Positions 1 through 11,280 of a stretch of DNA of 64,000 nt are shown piece by piece (positions within the stretch are counted from its first letter, which is position 1; every line of letters starts with the position of its first letter). Position numbers and translations under genes: made by a program. Source of the DNA: Achatina immaculata (lineage: Eukaryota; Mollusca; Gastropoda; Stylommatophora; Achatinidae); the NCBI GenBank assembly GCA_009760885.1, contig CM019716.1:9184438-9248437 (forward strand). The letters are read 5' to 3'. The notes beneath the pieces are model-generated. The model did not search any database, was not told where the DNA came from, and worked only from the letters and a program-made list of their open reading frames with translations.

Positions 1-265
1 ATATAGAAAGTGGCTATTGATTGTTGAAAAACAATGTAGCTACATAGAGAAAATGTCTATTGACTGTAGAAAGACAATATAGAAAGTGGCTATTGATTGT
101 TGAAAAACAATGTAGCTACATAGAGAAAATGTCTATTGACTGTTGAAAAACAATGTAGCTACATAGAGAAAGTGTCTACTGATTGTTAAAAAACAATGTA
201 GCTATATAGAGAAAGTGTCTATTGATTGTAAGAAGAAAGTAAAAATACATGGAGAAACTGTCTGT
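1..265 (-). repeat. 43-bp satellite, inverted segment
   Basis: About six units of the same ~43-bp satellite that fills 1290-7085, here in the opposite orientation: motifs such as tagctacatagagaaa are the reverse complement of the form seen from 6600 onward. The unit is degenerate relative to the main array. The mariner relic and a poly-C run separate it from the forward array. Confidence 0.85.
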
Positions 266-302
266 TATATATACCATGGTTTTGTGTGGGCACCCCCCCC
301 CC

Positions 303-1150
303 CCCCCAAATAATGACGAGTTCCTCTCAGGTTCCATGTAGCATAGCTGTAGTAACAGATTCGATGACGTCCGTGATTCGCTACATCAGAATGTTCAGAT
401 CCTGTGGAAGCATTATCTTTAATGTATCCCCACAAGAAAAGTCACAAGTATCAGGTCACTGGATTTAGGGGGCCACTGAAACAGATGAATCATTTTTTTT
501 TTAGCTATTCTAATCCATGGACTGTTAGAGTTAAAAAAAAAAGGTGCACACATCTCAGTGTCAGTGAGGATGCACTGCTGAAAAAAATAAGCTTTTAACA
601 TGCCATGACAGGATATACCAGTTGCAGAGTCTTCCTTGAAGAGGAAAGGCCATTAAACATACTGAAAATGGCACAAATGACCTTCACCTTTGCTGAATCC
701 CATTTATGGTCATTGATCTGGTGGAGGTTTTCTGTGCCACAAATGCAAACATTAATGTCTATTCATCTTGCCGTTTTGTCGCTGAAAATTATCCTTTCAG
801 TAAGCGAGCCATCCTAGTCAATCTTGCTTTGAAAGTTGTTACAGAATTGATTGATAACTTTGTCATTGTTAGAGCATGTAACAGCTATAGCTTGCACGAG
901 GCCAGCAAAGCAGAGTTGTGACACATGCCACAGTGCTGTCTTCGGTATCTACACGTCACAAAAGCCTTACTGAAGCGATTTTCACGCCTTTTGAATTTTC
1001 TCCACCTTCCCAAATGGCATAGACGGACCCCATAACGTTTCGCAGGATAGCGACAATGCAGTTGGTAAATCTTAGGTCTAGAAGATGGTTCTTTACCGAA
1101 ACGTAGACGGAAGCTCCACTGCTTTGGTGTAATACTGCTGTTTTTCGCCG
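303..1150 (-). pseudogene. Mariner-like (Tc1/mariner superfamily) transposase relic
   Basis: Reading the minus strand and switching frames several times gives, in order, a helix-turn-helix-like segment (CIVAILRNVMGSVY, near 1070-1020), a segment ending SCKL-stop-LLHAL (near 890), RIIFSDKTAR (near 800), CGTENLHQIND (near 740), WDSAKVKVICAIF (near 700), GPFLFKEDS (near 645), FQWPPKSSDL (near 470) and RITDVIESVTTAMLHGT (near 375-325). This is the order found in invertebrate mariner-like transposases of the type with WGTENPH and PPRSPDL motifs. The protein would cut and paste its own element in the nucleus. The copy is dead: it has several frameshifts and stops, the acidic residue after FSD is replaced by K, and the last acidic site reads LVTF instead of a D/E-containing motif. 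A poly-C run (287-303) abuts its 3' end. No convincing terminal inverted repeats were found. Clade assignment beyond mariner-like is not attempted. Confidence 0.75.
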
Positions 1151-1289
1151 TTTACAGCACGCACAAGGATGTTTCAGATAGTGATTTCGCCATTTTGCAT
1201 ATACAGTCCACCTTCACACATATCCGGTGTGTCCGGAATAACGCATGGGCGCCGTTTAAAATTGAAAATGTTTCTCTACAAATGTCTCT

Positions 1290-4226
1290 TCTCCGTGCAG
1301 TTGCATTGTCTACCTACAATCAATAGAAACTTTCTCCATGCAGCTGCACTGTCTATCTACAATCAATAAAGACTTTCTCCATGCAGCTGCATTTTCTATC
1401 TACAATCAATAAAGACTTTCTCCATGCAGCTGCATTTTCTATCTACAATCAATAAAGACTTTCTCCATGCAACTGCATTGTCATTCTACAATTATTATAC
1501 ACTTCCTCCATGTAGCTGTACTATCTTCCTACAACCAATAGAAACTTTCTCCGTGTAGTTGTATTGTCTTCCTACAACCAATAGACAGTTTATCAATGCA
1601 GCTGCATTGTCTTCCTACAATTATTAACACTTCCTCCATGTAGCTGTATTGTCTTCTTACAACCAATAGAAACTTCCTCCATGTAGCTGTATTGTCTTCT
1701 TACAACCAATAGAAACTTCCTCCATGTAGCTGTATTGTCTTCTTACAACCAATAGAAACTTCCTCCATGTAGCTGTATTGTCTTCTTACAACCAATAGAA
1801 ACTTCCTCCATGTAGTTGTATTGTCTTCTTACAACCAATAGAAACTTCCTCCATGTAGCTGTATTGTCTTCTTACAACCAATAGAAACTTCCTCCATGTA
1901 GCTGTATTGTCTTCCTACAACCAATAGAAACTTTCTCCATGTAGTTGTACTGTCTTCTTACAACCAATAGAAACTTTCTCCATGGAGCTGTACTGTCTTC
2001 CTATAACTAACAGAAACTTTCTCCATGTAGCTGTATTGTCTTCTTACAACCAATAGAAACTTCCTTCATGTAGCTGTATTGTCTTCTTACAACCAATAGA
2101 AACTTTCTCCATGTAGCTGTATTGTCTTCTTACAACCAATAGAAACTTCCTCCATGTAGCTGTATTGTCTTCTTACAACCAATAGAAACTTTCTCCATGT
2201 AGCTGTACTGTCTTCTTACAACCAATAGAAACTTTCTCCATGTAGCTGTATTGTCTTCCTATAACTAACAGAAACTTTCTCCATGTAGCTGTATTGTCTT
2301 CCTATAACTAACAGAAACTTTCTCCATGTAGCTGTACTGTCTTCCTATAACTAACAGAAACTTTCTCAATGTAGCTGTATTGTCTTCCTATAACTAACAG
2401 AAACTTTCTCCATGTAGCTGTATTGTCTTCCTACAACCAATAGAAACTTTCTCCATGTAGTTGTACTGTCTTCCTGCAACTAACAGAAACTTCCTCCATG
2501 TAGCTGTATTGTCTTCCTACAACCAACAGAAACTTTCTCAATGTAGCTGTATTGTCTTCTTACAACCAATAGAAACTTCCTCCATGTAGCTGTATTGTCT
2601 TCCTACAACCAACAGAAACTTTCTCCATGTAGTTGTACTGTCTTCTTACAACCAACAGAAACTTTCTCCATGTAGTTGTACTGTCTTCTTACAACCAACA
2701 GAAACTTTCTCCATGGAGCTGTACTGTCTTCCTATAACCAAAAGAACTTTCTCCGTGTAGTTGTATTGTCTTCCTACAACCAATAGACAGTTTATCAATG
2801 CAGCTGCATTGTCTTCCTACAATTATTAACACTTCCTCCATGTAGCTGTATTGTCTTCTTACAACCAATAGAAACTTCCTCCATGTAGCTGTATTGTCTT
2901 CTTACAACCAATAGAAACTTCCTCCATGTAGCTGTATTGTCTTCTTACAACCAATAGAAACTTCCTCCATGTAGCTGTATTGTCTTCTTACAACCAATAG
3001 AAACTTCCTCCATGTAGTTGTATTGTCTTCTTACAACCAATAGAAACTTCCTCCATGTAGCTGTATTGTCTTCTTACAACCAATAGAAACTTCCTCCATG
3101 TAGCTGTATTGTCTTCCTACAACCAATAGAAACTTCTCCATGTAGTTGTACTGTCTTCTTACAACCAATAGAAACTTTCTCCATGGAGCTGTACTGTCTT
3201 CCTATAACTAACAGAAACTTTCTCCATGTAGCTGTATTGTCTTCTTACAACCAATAGAAACTTCCTTCATGTAGCTGTATTGTCTTCTTACAACCAATAG
3301 AAACTTTCTCCATGTAGCTGTATTGTCTTCTTACAACCAATAGAAACTTCCTCCATGTAGCTGTATTGTCTTCTTACAACCAATAGAAACTTTCTCCATG
3401 TAGCTGTACTGTCTTCTTACAACCAATAGAAACTTTCTCCATGTAGCTGTATTGTCTTCCTATAACTAACAGAAACTTTCTCCATGTAGCTGTATTGTCT
3501 TCCTATAACTAACAGAAACTTTCTCCATGTAGCTGTACTGTCTTCCTATAACTAACAGAAACTTTCTCAATGTAGCTGTATTGTCTTCCTATAACTAACA
3601 GAAACTTTCTCCATGTAGCTGTATTGTCTTCCTACAACCAATAGAAACTTTCTCCATGTAGTTGTACTGTCTTCCTGCAACTAACAGAAACTTCCTCCAT
3701 GTAGCTGTATTGTCTTCCTACAACCAACAGAAACTTTCTCCATGTAGCTGTATTGTCTTCTTACAACCAATAGAAACTTCCTCCATGTAGCTGTATTGTC
3801 TTCCTACAACCAACAGAAACTTTCTCCATGTAGTTGTACTGTCTTCTTACAACCAACAGAAACTTTCTCCATGTAGTTGTACTGTCTTCTTACAACCAAC
3901 AGAAACTTTCTCCATGGAGCTGTACTGTCTTCCTATAACCAAAAGACACTTTCTCCATGGAGCTGCATTGTCTTCCTACAACCAACAGAAACTTTCTCCA
4001 TGTAGTTGTACTGTCTTCTTACAACCAACAGAAACTTTCTCCATGGAGCTGTACTGTCTTCCTATAACCAAAAGACACTTTCTCCATGTAGCTGTATTGT
4101 CTTCCTACAACCAACAGAAACTTCCTCCACGTAGCTGTACTGTCTTCCTATAACCAAAAGACACTTTCTCCATGGAGCTGCATTGTCTTCCTACAATTAA
4201 CAGAAATGTTCTCCATGTAGTTGTAC
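1290..4226 (+). repeat. 43-bp minisatellite array, main block
   Basis: About 68 tandem units with the core gtagctgtattgtcttc followed by acaaccaatagaaactt. Variants include a T/C switch after gtctt, taactaacag in place of caaccaatag, and catggag in place of catgtag. Because 43 is not a multiple of three and the unit lacks stops in several frames, long spurious ORFs run through it on both strands. They have no domain content. Confidence 0.95.
1540..3943 (+). repeat. Tandem duplication of a ~1.2-kb block of the 43-bp array
   Basis: The rare variant string gacagtttatcaatgcagc occurs twice, 1202 bases apart (about 1589 and 2791), and the order of variant units between and after the two occurrences matches. 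One T is lost near 3137, which changes the offset to 1201. At 2550 versus 3751 there is a single A/C difference. Copy 1 is about 1540-2741 and copy 2 about 2742-3943. The near-identity implies a recent unequal exchange or duplication. Confidence 0.85.
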
Positions 4227-5857
4227 AGAGGAAATTGTAGAAAGATGGAAGGAATATTGCAGAGGAATGTATGAAACAAGTGACTGTGAAAGCAGAAATC
4301 AACAGTGTGAATTATTATTGGAGGAGAAAGAACCTGAACTGACAATAGAAGAAGTTTTATGGGCAATAAAGAATCTGAAAAATGGTAAATCACCAGGATG
4401 TGATGAGATGACAGCTGAATTTATTAAAGCAGGAGGAAAGGAGTGTGCAACAATCTATCATGCACTATGTAAAAAGATATGGCATTCAAGTATTTGGCCA
4501 AAAGAATGGAAAAGAACTATATTCATACCACTGCCAAAAAAGGGTAACCTGAAATTATGCACAAACTACAGAACTGTTGCCCTGATTGGTCATCCCAGTA
4601 AAATTCTGTTAAAAATCATAATGGGTAGACTTCTTAAGAAAAAAGAAGAAGAAATCAATATGGTCCAAGCTGGTTTCAAGCAAGGAAGAGGATCAAGAGA
4701 TCATATATTCAATATAAGATTAATAATAGAGAAATGCAGAGAGTTTATTGTGAATCTATATTTAGCCTTTATAGACTACTCAAAGGCATTTGATTGTGTA
4801 CAACACCAGAAACTTTGTGAATTAATGGAAAAAATGGGATTTCCAACACATCTGATACAATTAACATCACTGCTGTATCTCGACCAACAAGCAGCAGTAA
4901 GAATAAATGGTGAAACAACAACTTGGTTTGACATGAAACAAGGGGTCCGTCAGGGGTGCATATTGTCGCCTTACTTATTTAACTTATATACTGAAAATAT
5001 AATGAGGAATGTTAGAGAAGATGTACACAAAGAATATTACGATGCCATAACAATTGGAGGTTATGAAATACCAGAGATTAGATATGCTGATGACACAGTA
5101 TTACTGTCCACAACACAAAAAGGAATGGAAAAACTAATTATGTCAGTCTGTAAGAACAGCGAAAAGCAAAACCTCTATCTTAATGCAAAGAAGACTAAAT
5201 TGATGACGCATGACAAAACAAACAAGGCAGCTGATATGTGTATCAATGAGGAAAAACTGGAAGAAGTGGAGAGTTTTGAATATCTTGTATCACTGCTAAC
5301 TAATAATGGAGATACAATGAGAGAAATTAAAAGGAGGACATCTATAGCTCTTCAGAAAGTAAAACAAATAAAGAATCTGTGGAGAGGAACAGACAGAACT
5401 ACAAAAATAAGATTTTTAAGGGTGTACATTTTTCCAATCACAACATATGCCTGTGAGACCTGGACACTTAGTAAAACAGCTGAGAAACATATAAATGCCT
5501 TTGAATGTAAATGCTACAAAAGAGTTCTTCAAATATCATGGACACAAAAAAGAACAAATATATCCATATAACAAGAACTTAATATTGAAGAAGGCTGGCT
5601 AGAGAAGAGGATTAAAGAGAGAAAACTTAAATATTTTGGACACATTATACATCATGATAATCTAGAGAAAACCATCTTGGAAGGGTACATAATGGGAAAG
5701 AGAGGAAGACCAAGGTGAAGATGGCTGCAAGACATCGTTGATGATCTGCAAATGGATGAATCAACAGCAGGCCATCTTGGTCACAACCTGATAGGCCTAC
5801 AGGAGTGCTGTTAGGGAGGCAAATTTCCACATGGGACATGCAAGTGAATGAATGAAA
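4227..5857 (+). mobile_element. RTE/BovB-like non-LTR retrotransposon, family A, copy 1 (5'-truncated)
   Basis: This copy starts abruptly inside the endonuclease-RT linker and runs through the reverse transcriptase to a short tail (gaatgaatgaa). It lies inside the 43-bp satellite. The array stops at agttgtac (4219-4226) and resumes with agctgtac (5858-5865), a probable 8-bp TSD with one mismatch, although the repetitive background makes this uncertain. Family A has four other copies in the window, near 15505, 29262, 32552 and 58619. The RTE assignment rests on the GVRQGCILSPYLFNLYTEN / RYADDTVLL / FEYL / GRPR motif order known from BovB-type elements and on the simple-repeat tail. Confidence 0.88.
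4228..5571 (+). pseudogene. Reverse transcriptase of RTE family A, copy 1
   Basis: The frame is open from the truncation point, with the first ATG at 4267. It contains the RT fingers/palm blocks KNGKSPGCDE, FIDYSKAFDCVQH (about residue 175), GVRQGCILSPYLFN (about 220) and the catalytic RYADDTVLL (about 273), followed by the thumb and the conserved TYACETWTL. The enzyme would make element cDNA by target-primed reverse transcription. The frame breaks at TAA 5569-5571, where sister copies read a leucine codon. The C-terminal zinc-finger-like domain follows out to about 5815 in the same frame, with a further TGA in the GRPR-RW motif. The endonuclease domain is missing. There is no sign of host use. 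Confidence 0.85.
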
Positions 5858-7085
5858 AGCTGTACTGTCTTCCTACAACTAACAGAAACTTTCTCCATGG
5901 AGGTGCATTGTCTTCCTACAACCAAAAGACACTTTCTCCATGTAGCTGTACTGTCTTCCTGCAACCAATAGAAAATTTCTCCATGGAGCTGTACTGTCTT
6001 CCTGCAACCAATAGAAACTTTCTCCATGGAGCTGTACTGTCTTCCTGCAACCAACAGAAACTTTCTCCATGGAGCTGTACTGTCTTCCTGCAACTAATAG
6101 AAACTTTCTCCATGGAGCTGTACTGTCTTCCTGCAACCAACAGAAACTTTCTCCATGGAGCTGTACTGTCTTCCTGCAACTAATAGAAACTTTCTCCATG
6201 GAGCTGTACTGTCTTCCTGCAACTAATAGAAACTTTCTCCATGGAGCTGTACTGTCTTCCTGCAACCAATAGAAACTTTCTCCATGGAGCTGTACTGTCT
6301 TCCTGCAACCAATAGAAACTTTCTCCATGGAGCTGTATTGTCTTCCTGCAACCAAAAGAAACTTTTTCCATGGAGGTGAATTGTCTTCCTACAATTAACA
6401 TAAATTTTCTCCATGCAGCTGCACTATCTTCCTGCAACCAATAGTGTTTTTTTTGTCTTCTTACAACCAATGGAAACTTCCTCCACATTGGTGTAGTGTC
6501 TTCCTACAACCAATAGAATTTTTATTCATGGAGACACACTGTCTTCCTACAACCAGTATACACTTTCTCTATGTAGCTGTGCTGTCTAATTACAATTAAT
6601 AGACACTTTCTCCATGCAGCTACACTATCTTCCTGCAATCAATAGACACTTTCTCTATGTAGCTGTAGTGTCTTCCTACAATCAATAAACACTTTCTCTA
6701 GTTGTCCTGACTTTCTACAATCAATAGATACTTTCTCTATATAGCCACACTGTCTTCCTAAAACCTGTAGACACTTTCCCTATGTAGCTACATTGTCTTA
6801 CTACAATCAATAAACACTTTTTCTATGTAGCTACATTGAATTCCTAGAATCAATAGACACTTTCTCTGTTGTCTTCCTACAATCAATAGACATTTTCTCT
6901 ATTGTTTTCCTACAATCAATAAACACTTTCTCTATTGTCTTCCTACAATCAATAGACATTTTTTCTATTGTTTTCCTACAATCAATAGACACTTTCTCTA
7001 TTGTCTTCCTACAATCAATAGACACTTTCTCTATTGTCTTCCTACAATCAACAGACACCTTCTCTATTGTCTTCCTACAGTGGGC
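5858..7085 (+). repeat. 43-bp satellite, distal block grading into a 32-bp variant
   Basis: The array resumes after the RTE insertion. From 5858 to about 6590 the unit is the catggagctgtactgtcttc variant. It then changes to forms with acaatcaatagacact and tctatgtagct. From about 6860 to 7080 the segment atgtagctaca is deleted, giving a ~32-bp unit (ttctctattgtcttcctaca). Variant order along the array suggests local expansion of different unit types. Confidence 0.9.
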
Positions 7086-7170
7086 TCCAGAGATTGTAAA
7101 GGAACTCCGTGTAACCACTAAACATTGAGAACAAATATAACGGCACTTTCTTGTACTCGGTGTCGGTAAA

Positions 7171-7220
<50 letters not shown>

Positions 7221-7732
7221 GAACCTTAAGTGCCCAAGAGTAACAGTATTTTGTTGTAAATATGTGAAAGAATAAGTCTTATGAAAGTTTAATGTTGGTC
7301 GAAGGGAAGTAATTGATGTAATTTAAGGAATGCAAGAGTGATCCTCTTGACGTTAACGTTTTACATTTAGACCTTAGATCAGAAACTCAATGATAAAAAT
7401 GAGAAACTCAGTGTCAAAGGTTTGGATAACTGAGAGTAAATCAGGGAGAAGTTCATCATCGAACGTAAATTGTAGAGAAAGTAAAAACACCTTTCTCGTG
7501 CGGCGTGGGTGAACGAAAAAGTAAAAGTTTCAAGGGGATTTGTAGACTGTGGTAAGAAGATTTTTTAAAAAGGGGGGGGGGGGGGGGGTGGGGTGTTAGG
7601 TTCAGTCCAAAAAATTAAATGGCAGTAAAAATAACTATTGTGTGAAGAAATGCAGAGAAGAGGAGTATAAATAGTTGGAAGGACATCCATGATTATCTTT
7701 TTTTATGTGCATGGTGTTGTCAATCATGTAAA
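7086..7732 (+). other. Non-repetitive spacer with CT and poly-G tracts
   Basis: No gene is recognisable. It holds a CT-rich microsatellite (about 7170-7220) and a near-pure G run (about 7572-7592). The rest is AT-rich single-copy sequence with stops in all frames. Confidence 0.7.
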
Positions 7733-7935
7733 TGTCAGAGATGATGCAGTTGATGTACGAGCACGTAAATGTCAGAAATGACACAGGTGATGTACGAGCA
7801 TGTGAATGTCAGAAGTGACACAGTTGATGCATGAGCACGTAAATGTCAGAAATGACACAGTTGATGTACGAGCATGTAAATGTCAGAGATGACAGTTGAT
7901 GTACGAGCATGAAATGTCAGAGATCGGTTGATGGA
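7733..7935 (+). repeat. 37-bp minisatellite, ~5 units
   Basis: Units contain gtaaatgtcagaaatgacac followed by agttgatgtacgagcac. Units at the right edge are shortened. Confidence 0.85.
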
Positions 7936-8123
7936 CAAGCAAGTAAATGAGAAGCTGATGGAGTGATGAACTGATGGAGCGATCACTGAGCATCTGCATG
8001 TGGTGTTTAAGGTTTTATCAGTTTCCTGGAAGTTGTTTAAATAAACGAATTAAAATGTGTTCTTGATTGTACACACCAGCGTGTGGTCACCTCTGGTCAT
8101 CAAGTTTAAGTGTGCTATGTATA

Positions 8124-8345
8124 CAGGTCGGCTTGGGGAAACTGTACACATGTCAGCTTGGGGAGACTGTAGACAGGTCAGCTTGGGGAGACTGTAGACA
8201 TGTCAGCTTGGGGAAACTGTAGACAGGTCAGCTTGGGGAAACTGTAGACAGGTCAGCTTGGGGAAACTGTACACAGGTCAGCTTGGGGACACTGTAGACA
8301 GGTCAGCTTGGGGAAACTGTAGACAGGTCAGCGTGGGGAGACAGT
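8124..8345 (+). repeat. 25-bp minisatellite, type 1 (~9 units)
   Basis: Units read ggtcagcttggggaaactgt plus a five-base end (agaca or acaca). G/A and acaca/agaca variants are interspersed. The array continues in register into type 2 at about 8346. Confidence 0.9.
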
Positions 8346-8583
8346 ACACAAGTCGGTTTAGTGAGACTGAACACAGGTCAATTTAGTGAGACTGAACACA
8401 GGTCAATTTAGTGAGACTGAACACAGGTCAATTTAGTGAGACTGAACACAGGTCAATTTAGTGAGACTGAACACAGGTCAATTTAGTGAGACTGAACACA
8501 GGTCAATTTAGTGAGACTGAACACAGGTCAATTTAGTGAGACTGTACACAGGTCAATTTAGTGAGATTGTACACAGGTCATCT
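8346..8583 (+). repeat. 25-bp minisatellite, type 2 (~9 units)
   Basis: The same 25-bp lattice as type 1, but every unit now reads ggtcaatttagtgagactg plus aacaca. Seven consecutive units look identical, so this half was homogenised separately after the two types diverged. Confidence 0.9.
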
Positions 8584-8689
8584 TTTGTCTCCAAGAGGTC
8601 CACGCTTCATTGTTAGCTAAGTCCATCAAAATGCAAAGGGCAAATACCGAGTCTCATATATAAAGCTAGTAAACAGAACTTTCTGTGTA

Positions 8690-9062
8690 TAAAGTGTAGT
8701 AGAGAAAAATATAAAGTGTAGTTGATGGAAGTATAAAGTGTAGTAGATAAAAATATAAAGTATAGTTGACAGAAGTATAAAGTGTAGTAGAGAAAAATAT
8801 AAAGTATAGTTGACAGAAGTATAAAGTGTAGTAGAGAAAAATATAAAGTATAGTTGACAGAAGTATAAAGTGTAGTAGATAAAAATATCAAGTATAGTTG
8901 ACAGAAGTATAAAGTGTAGTAGAGAAAAATATAAAGTATAGTTGACAGAATTATAAAGTGTAGTAGATAAAAATATCAAGTATAGTTGACAGAAGTATAA
9001 AGTGTAGTAGATAAAAATATCAAGTATAGTTGACAGAAGTATAAAGTGTAGTAGAGAAAAAA
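8690..9062 (+). repeat. 44-bp minisatellite made of two 22-bp halves (~8.5 units)
   Basis: Half units agtgtagtagagaaaaatat+aa and agtatagttgacagaagtat+aa alternate. They are alignable to each other, so the 44-bp unit is a dimer of an older 22-bp repeat. Confidence 0.9.
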
Positions 9063-9417
9063 AAAGTGTTGTAGACAGAAATATAATATCTAGAAACTAT
9101 ACATGACATAATTCTTGTATCTAAAAACTGACTACACAAAAATATTGTATTTAGACAGTATTAAATTAGAATTAGACATTTAGAAAATGAAAAAGAAAAA
9201 ATGTTATACCTTGCAAGAGAGTAGACAGAAAGAAATCTATGTTGATATTTCAAATTCGGAAATATATCTTGAAAGATAAAATATAGAAACATTACATGGG
9301 AAAATGTGTGTGCAAAGAAATATTATACCAGAAAAGTGAATGAATAGATCGACAGATGTTGACAGCATAACAGATAGACATCAATTTAAATAAAACGGTA
9401 GATATAATTCTTATCTT
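9063..9417 (+). other. AT-rich spacer
   Basis: Single-copy AT-rich sequence with no recognisable coding or RNA feature. It ends at the tail of the minus-strand RTE B element. Confidence 0.6.
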
Positions 9418-9422
9418 ACATC

Positions 9423-11280
9423 TTATATCCTTCCCGTGCCGTTAAACGCCACATAGGGCTCACAAAGTAGTTCGCAATTTTTCCTGTCTTCGGCGAGTCT
9501 TTCAGCCTCATCAAAGGATTTTATGCCTGTTAATTTGGCCTCTCTTAACAATGTCCTCTTTAGGGTTTCACGCGGTCTGCCTCTTTTTCTTTGGCCTGTT
9601 GTGTTCCACTTGATAGCTTGTTTTTGGATTCTCTGATCATTTCTTCTCATCAAGTGACAACATACGTCCATCTCCTTTTCCTGATCACCCATGAGACTGG
9701 TTGTTGTTCAGTCATTTGTCTTATCTCTGCACTGTTCTTGAATTCATTCCACTTGATGACGAGTATTTTCCTTAGGCATTTGTTTTCAAAAGAGTCTAAT
9801 TTATTTTCTATTTCTTTAGTTGTTTTCCAGCTTTTGCATGCATAAATGAAGGTGGATATTACATTTGAATTGAATAGTCTTAACTTGGTTTTTGTGCTTA
9901 TAACTTTTGAATTCCTTATGTTCTCAAGATTCTTGAAGATTGATGCTGGTTTTGCAATTTTGATTCTAACTTCCTTTCTAGTGTCACCATCCTGGTCTAT
10001 GTAGCTGCCAAGGTATGCAAATTGATTGACTTCTTCAATATCTGTCCCTTCTATGTGTATTTTTCCATTTTGATTAAGGAGAATTTTCATTATTTTTGTT
10101 TTGTCCTATTTTGCTAGCCAATGAAGATAGGCTATCTGCTTTTTCTTGCATGGAATTCATATTGTTACTGATAAGAGTTATGTTATCAGCAAAATTAAGA
10201 TCTTCTAGTTGGGTCCCATGTACCCAGTCAATATCTGTTACCTGTGCATTTTTTCATTATGAAGTCAATTGTAATTCCAAAAAGTAAAGGAGACAGTATA
10301 CATCCTTGTTTCACACCTGTTTCAGTCTGGAACCATTCACTCATCCCTTCTTCTGTCTTGACTGCACAAACATATCCATTGTAGAAGTCCTTAATAATGT
10401 TTACAACTTTAGATGGTATTCCATATAGACATAAAATTCTCCATAATGAATCTCTGTGTATGCTATCAAATGCCTTTTTAAAGTCTATGAAGTTCAGTAT
10501 TAATGGTTTCTGCTTTTCAATATGTTCTTCAAGTATTATTCTTAGAGTAAAGATCTGGTCAAGACAGCTTCTCCCTTTTTGAAATCCTGCTTGTTCTTCT
10601 CTCATTGCAATATCCACTACATCTTTAATTCTATTCAAAATGACCTTGCAAAATACTTTTGACATAACTGATATTAAGGTTACTCCTCTCCAATTGTTAC
10701 AGTCACTAAGGTTGCCTTTTTTTGGTATTTTAACAATGATTCCTTTTTTCCAATTAGAAGGGACCTTTTCTTCTTTCCAAATTTTGTTAAGCATTCTCTG
10801 TAGTTGTCTCATGTTGTCACTATTGATAGCTTTTAGCATTTTGGGTGTTATTTCATCTTCACCTGCAGTTTTGTTGTTAGCCATTAAATTCACTGCTGTT
10901 TCAGTTTCATGCAATTTAATTTTATCTAGGTTGACATTTAGTTGTGGATCTGGTAAGTCGGTTTCAAATTTTAACAATTCTTTTGGGTGTGGTCGATTAA
11001 GTATTTCTTGGAAGTGTTCAGCCCATCTTTGCTTTTGGTCTTTACTTGATGTTAATAGGGTTCCAGTTTTGCTAAGGATTGGTCTTTCTTTAGATGTAAT
11101 AGTACCTGTTAGCCTCTTTTGTATGTTATATAAAGTTTTGCTGTCTCCTGGTTTTACTGCTTTTTCTGCCTCTTTCATCATATTGTCTATGTATTCTCTT
11201 TTATCCCTTCTAGCTGAACTTTTTACTTTCTTGTCTAGTTCTTTATATGTTGCTTTCACTAGATCTTTTCTGATGTCCAT
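9423..11280 (-). pseudogene. Reverse transcriptase and C-terminal domain of RTE B, copy 1
   Basis: The first segment (11280-10228) has AGEDEITPKML, GFQKGRSCLDQ, FIDFKKAFDSIHR and GVKQGCILSPLLF. After a stop near 10230 the palm continues as LEDLNFADNITL (near 10195), where the second catalytic aspartate of the FADD box is asparagine. The third segment (10090-9650) holds NQFAYLGSYIDQDG and the EIRQMTEQQPVSW block. A further frame change leads to GRPRETLKRTLLREAK and the end at about 9423. Three frame breaks and the FADN change mean the copy cannot act as a polymerase. Copy 3 near 54945 keeps FADD, so the change is private to this copy. Confidence 0.82.

Noticed and set aside
260..1265. Terminal inverted repeats for the mariner-like relic
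   Set aside because: The two GC-containing edge strings (near 280 and 1230) are at best similar as direct, not inverted, repeats, so no TIR is claimed.
5879..6355. 158-codon minus-strand ORF (and overlapping frames) in the 43-bp satellite
   Set aside because: Three 43-bp units equal 129 bases, so the frame repeats itself every three units; no domain, start context or codon bias. Array artefact.
7170..7220. CT tract as a promoter or GAGA-type element
   Set aside because: No associated gene or transcript evidence; simple microsatellite.
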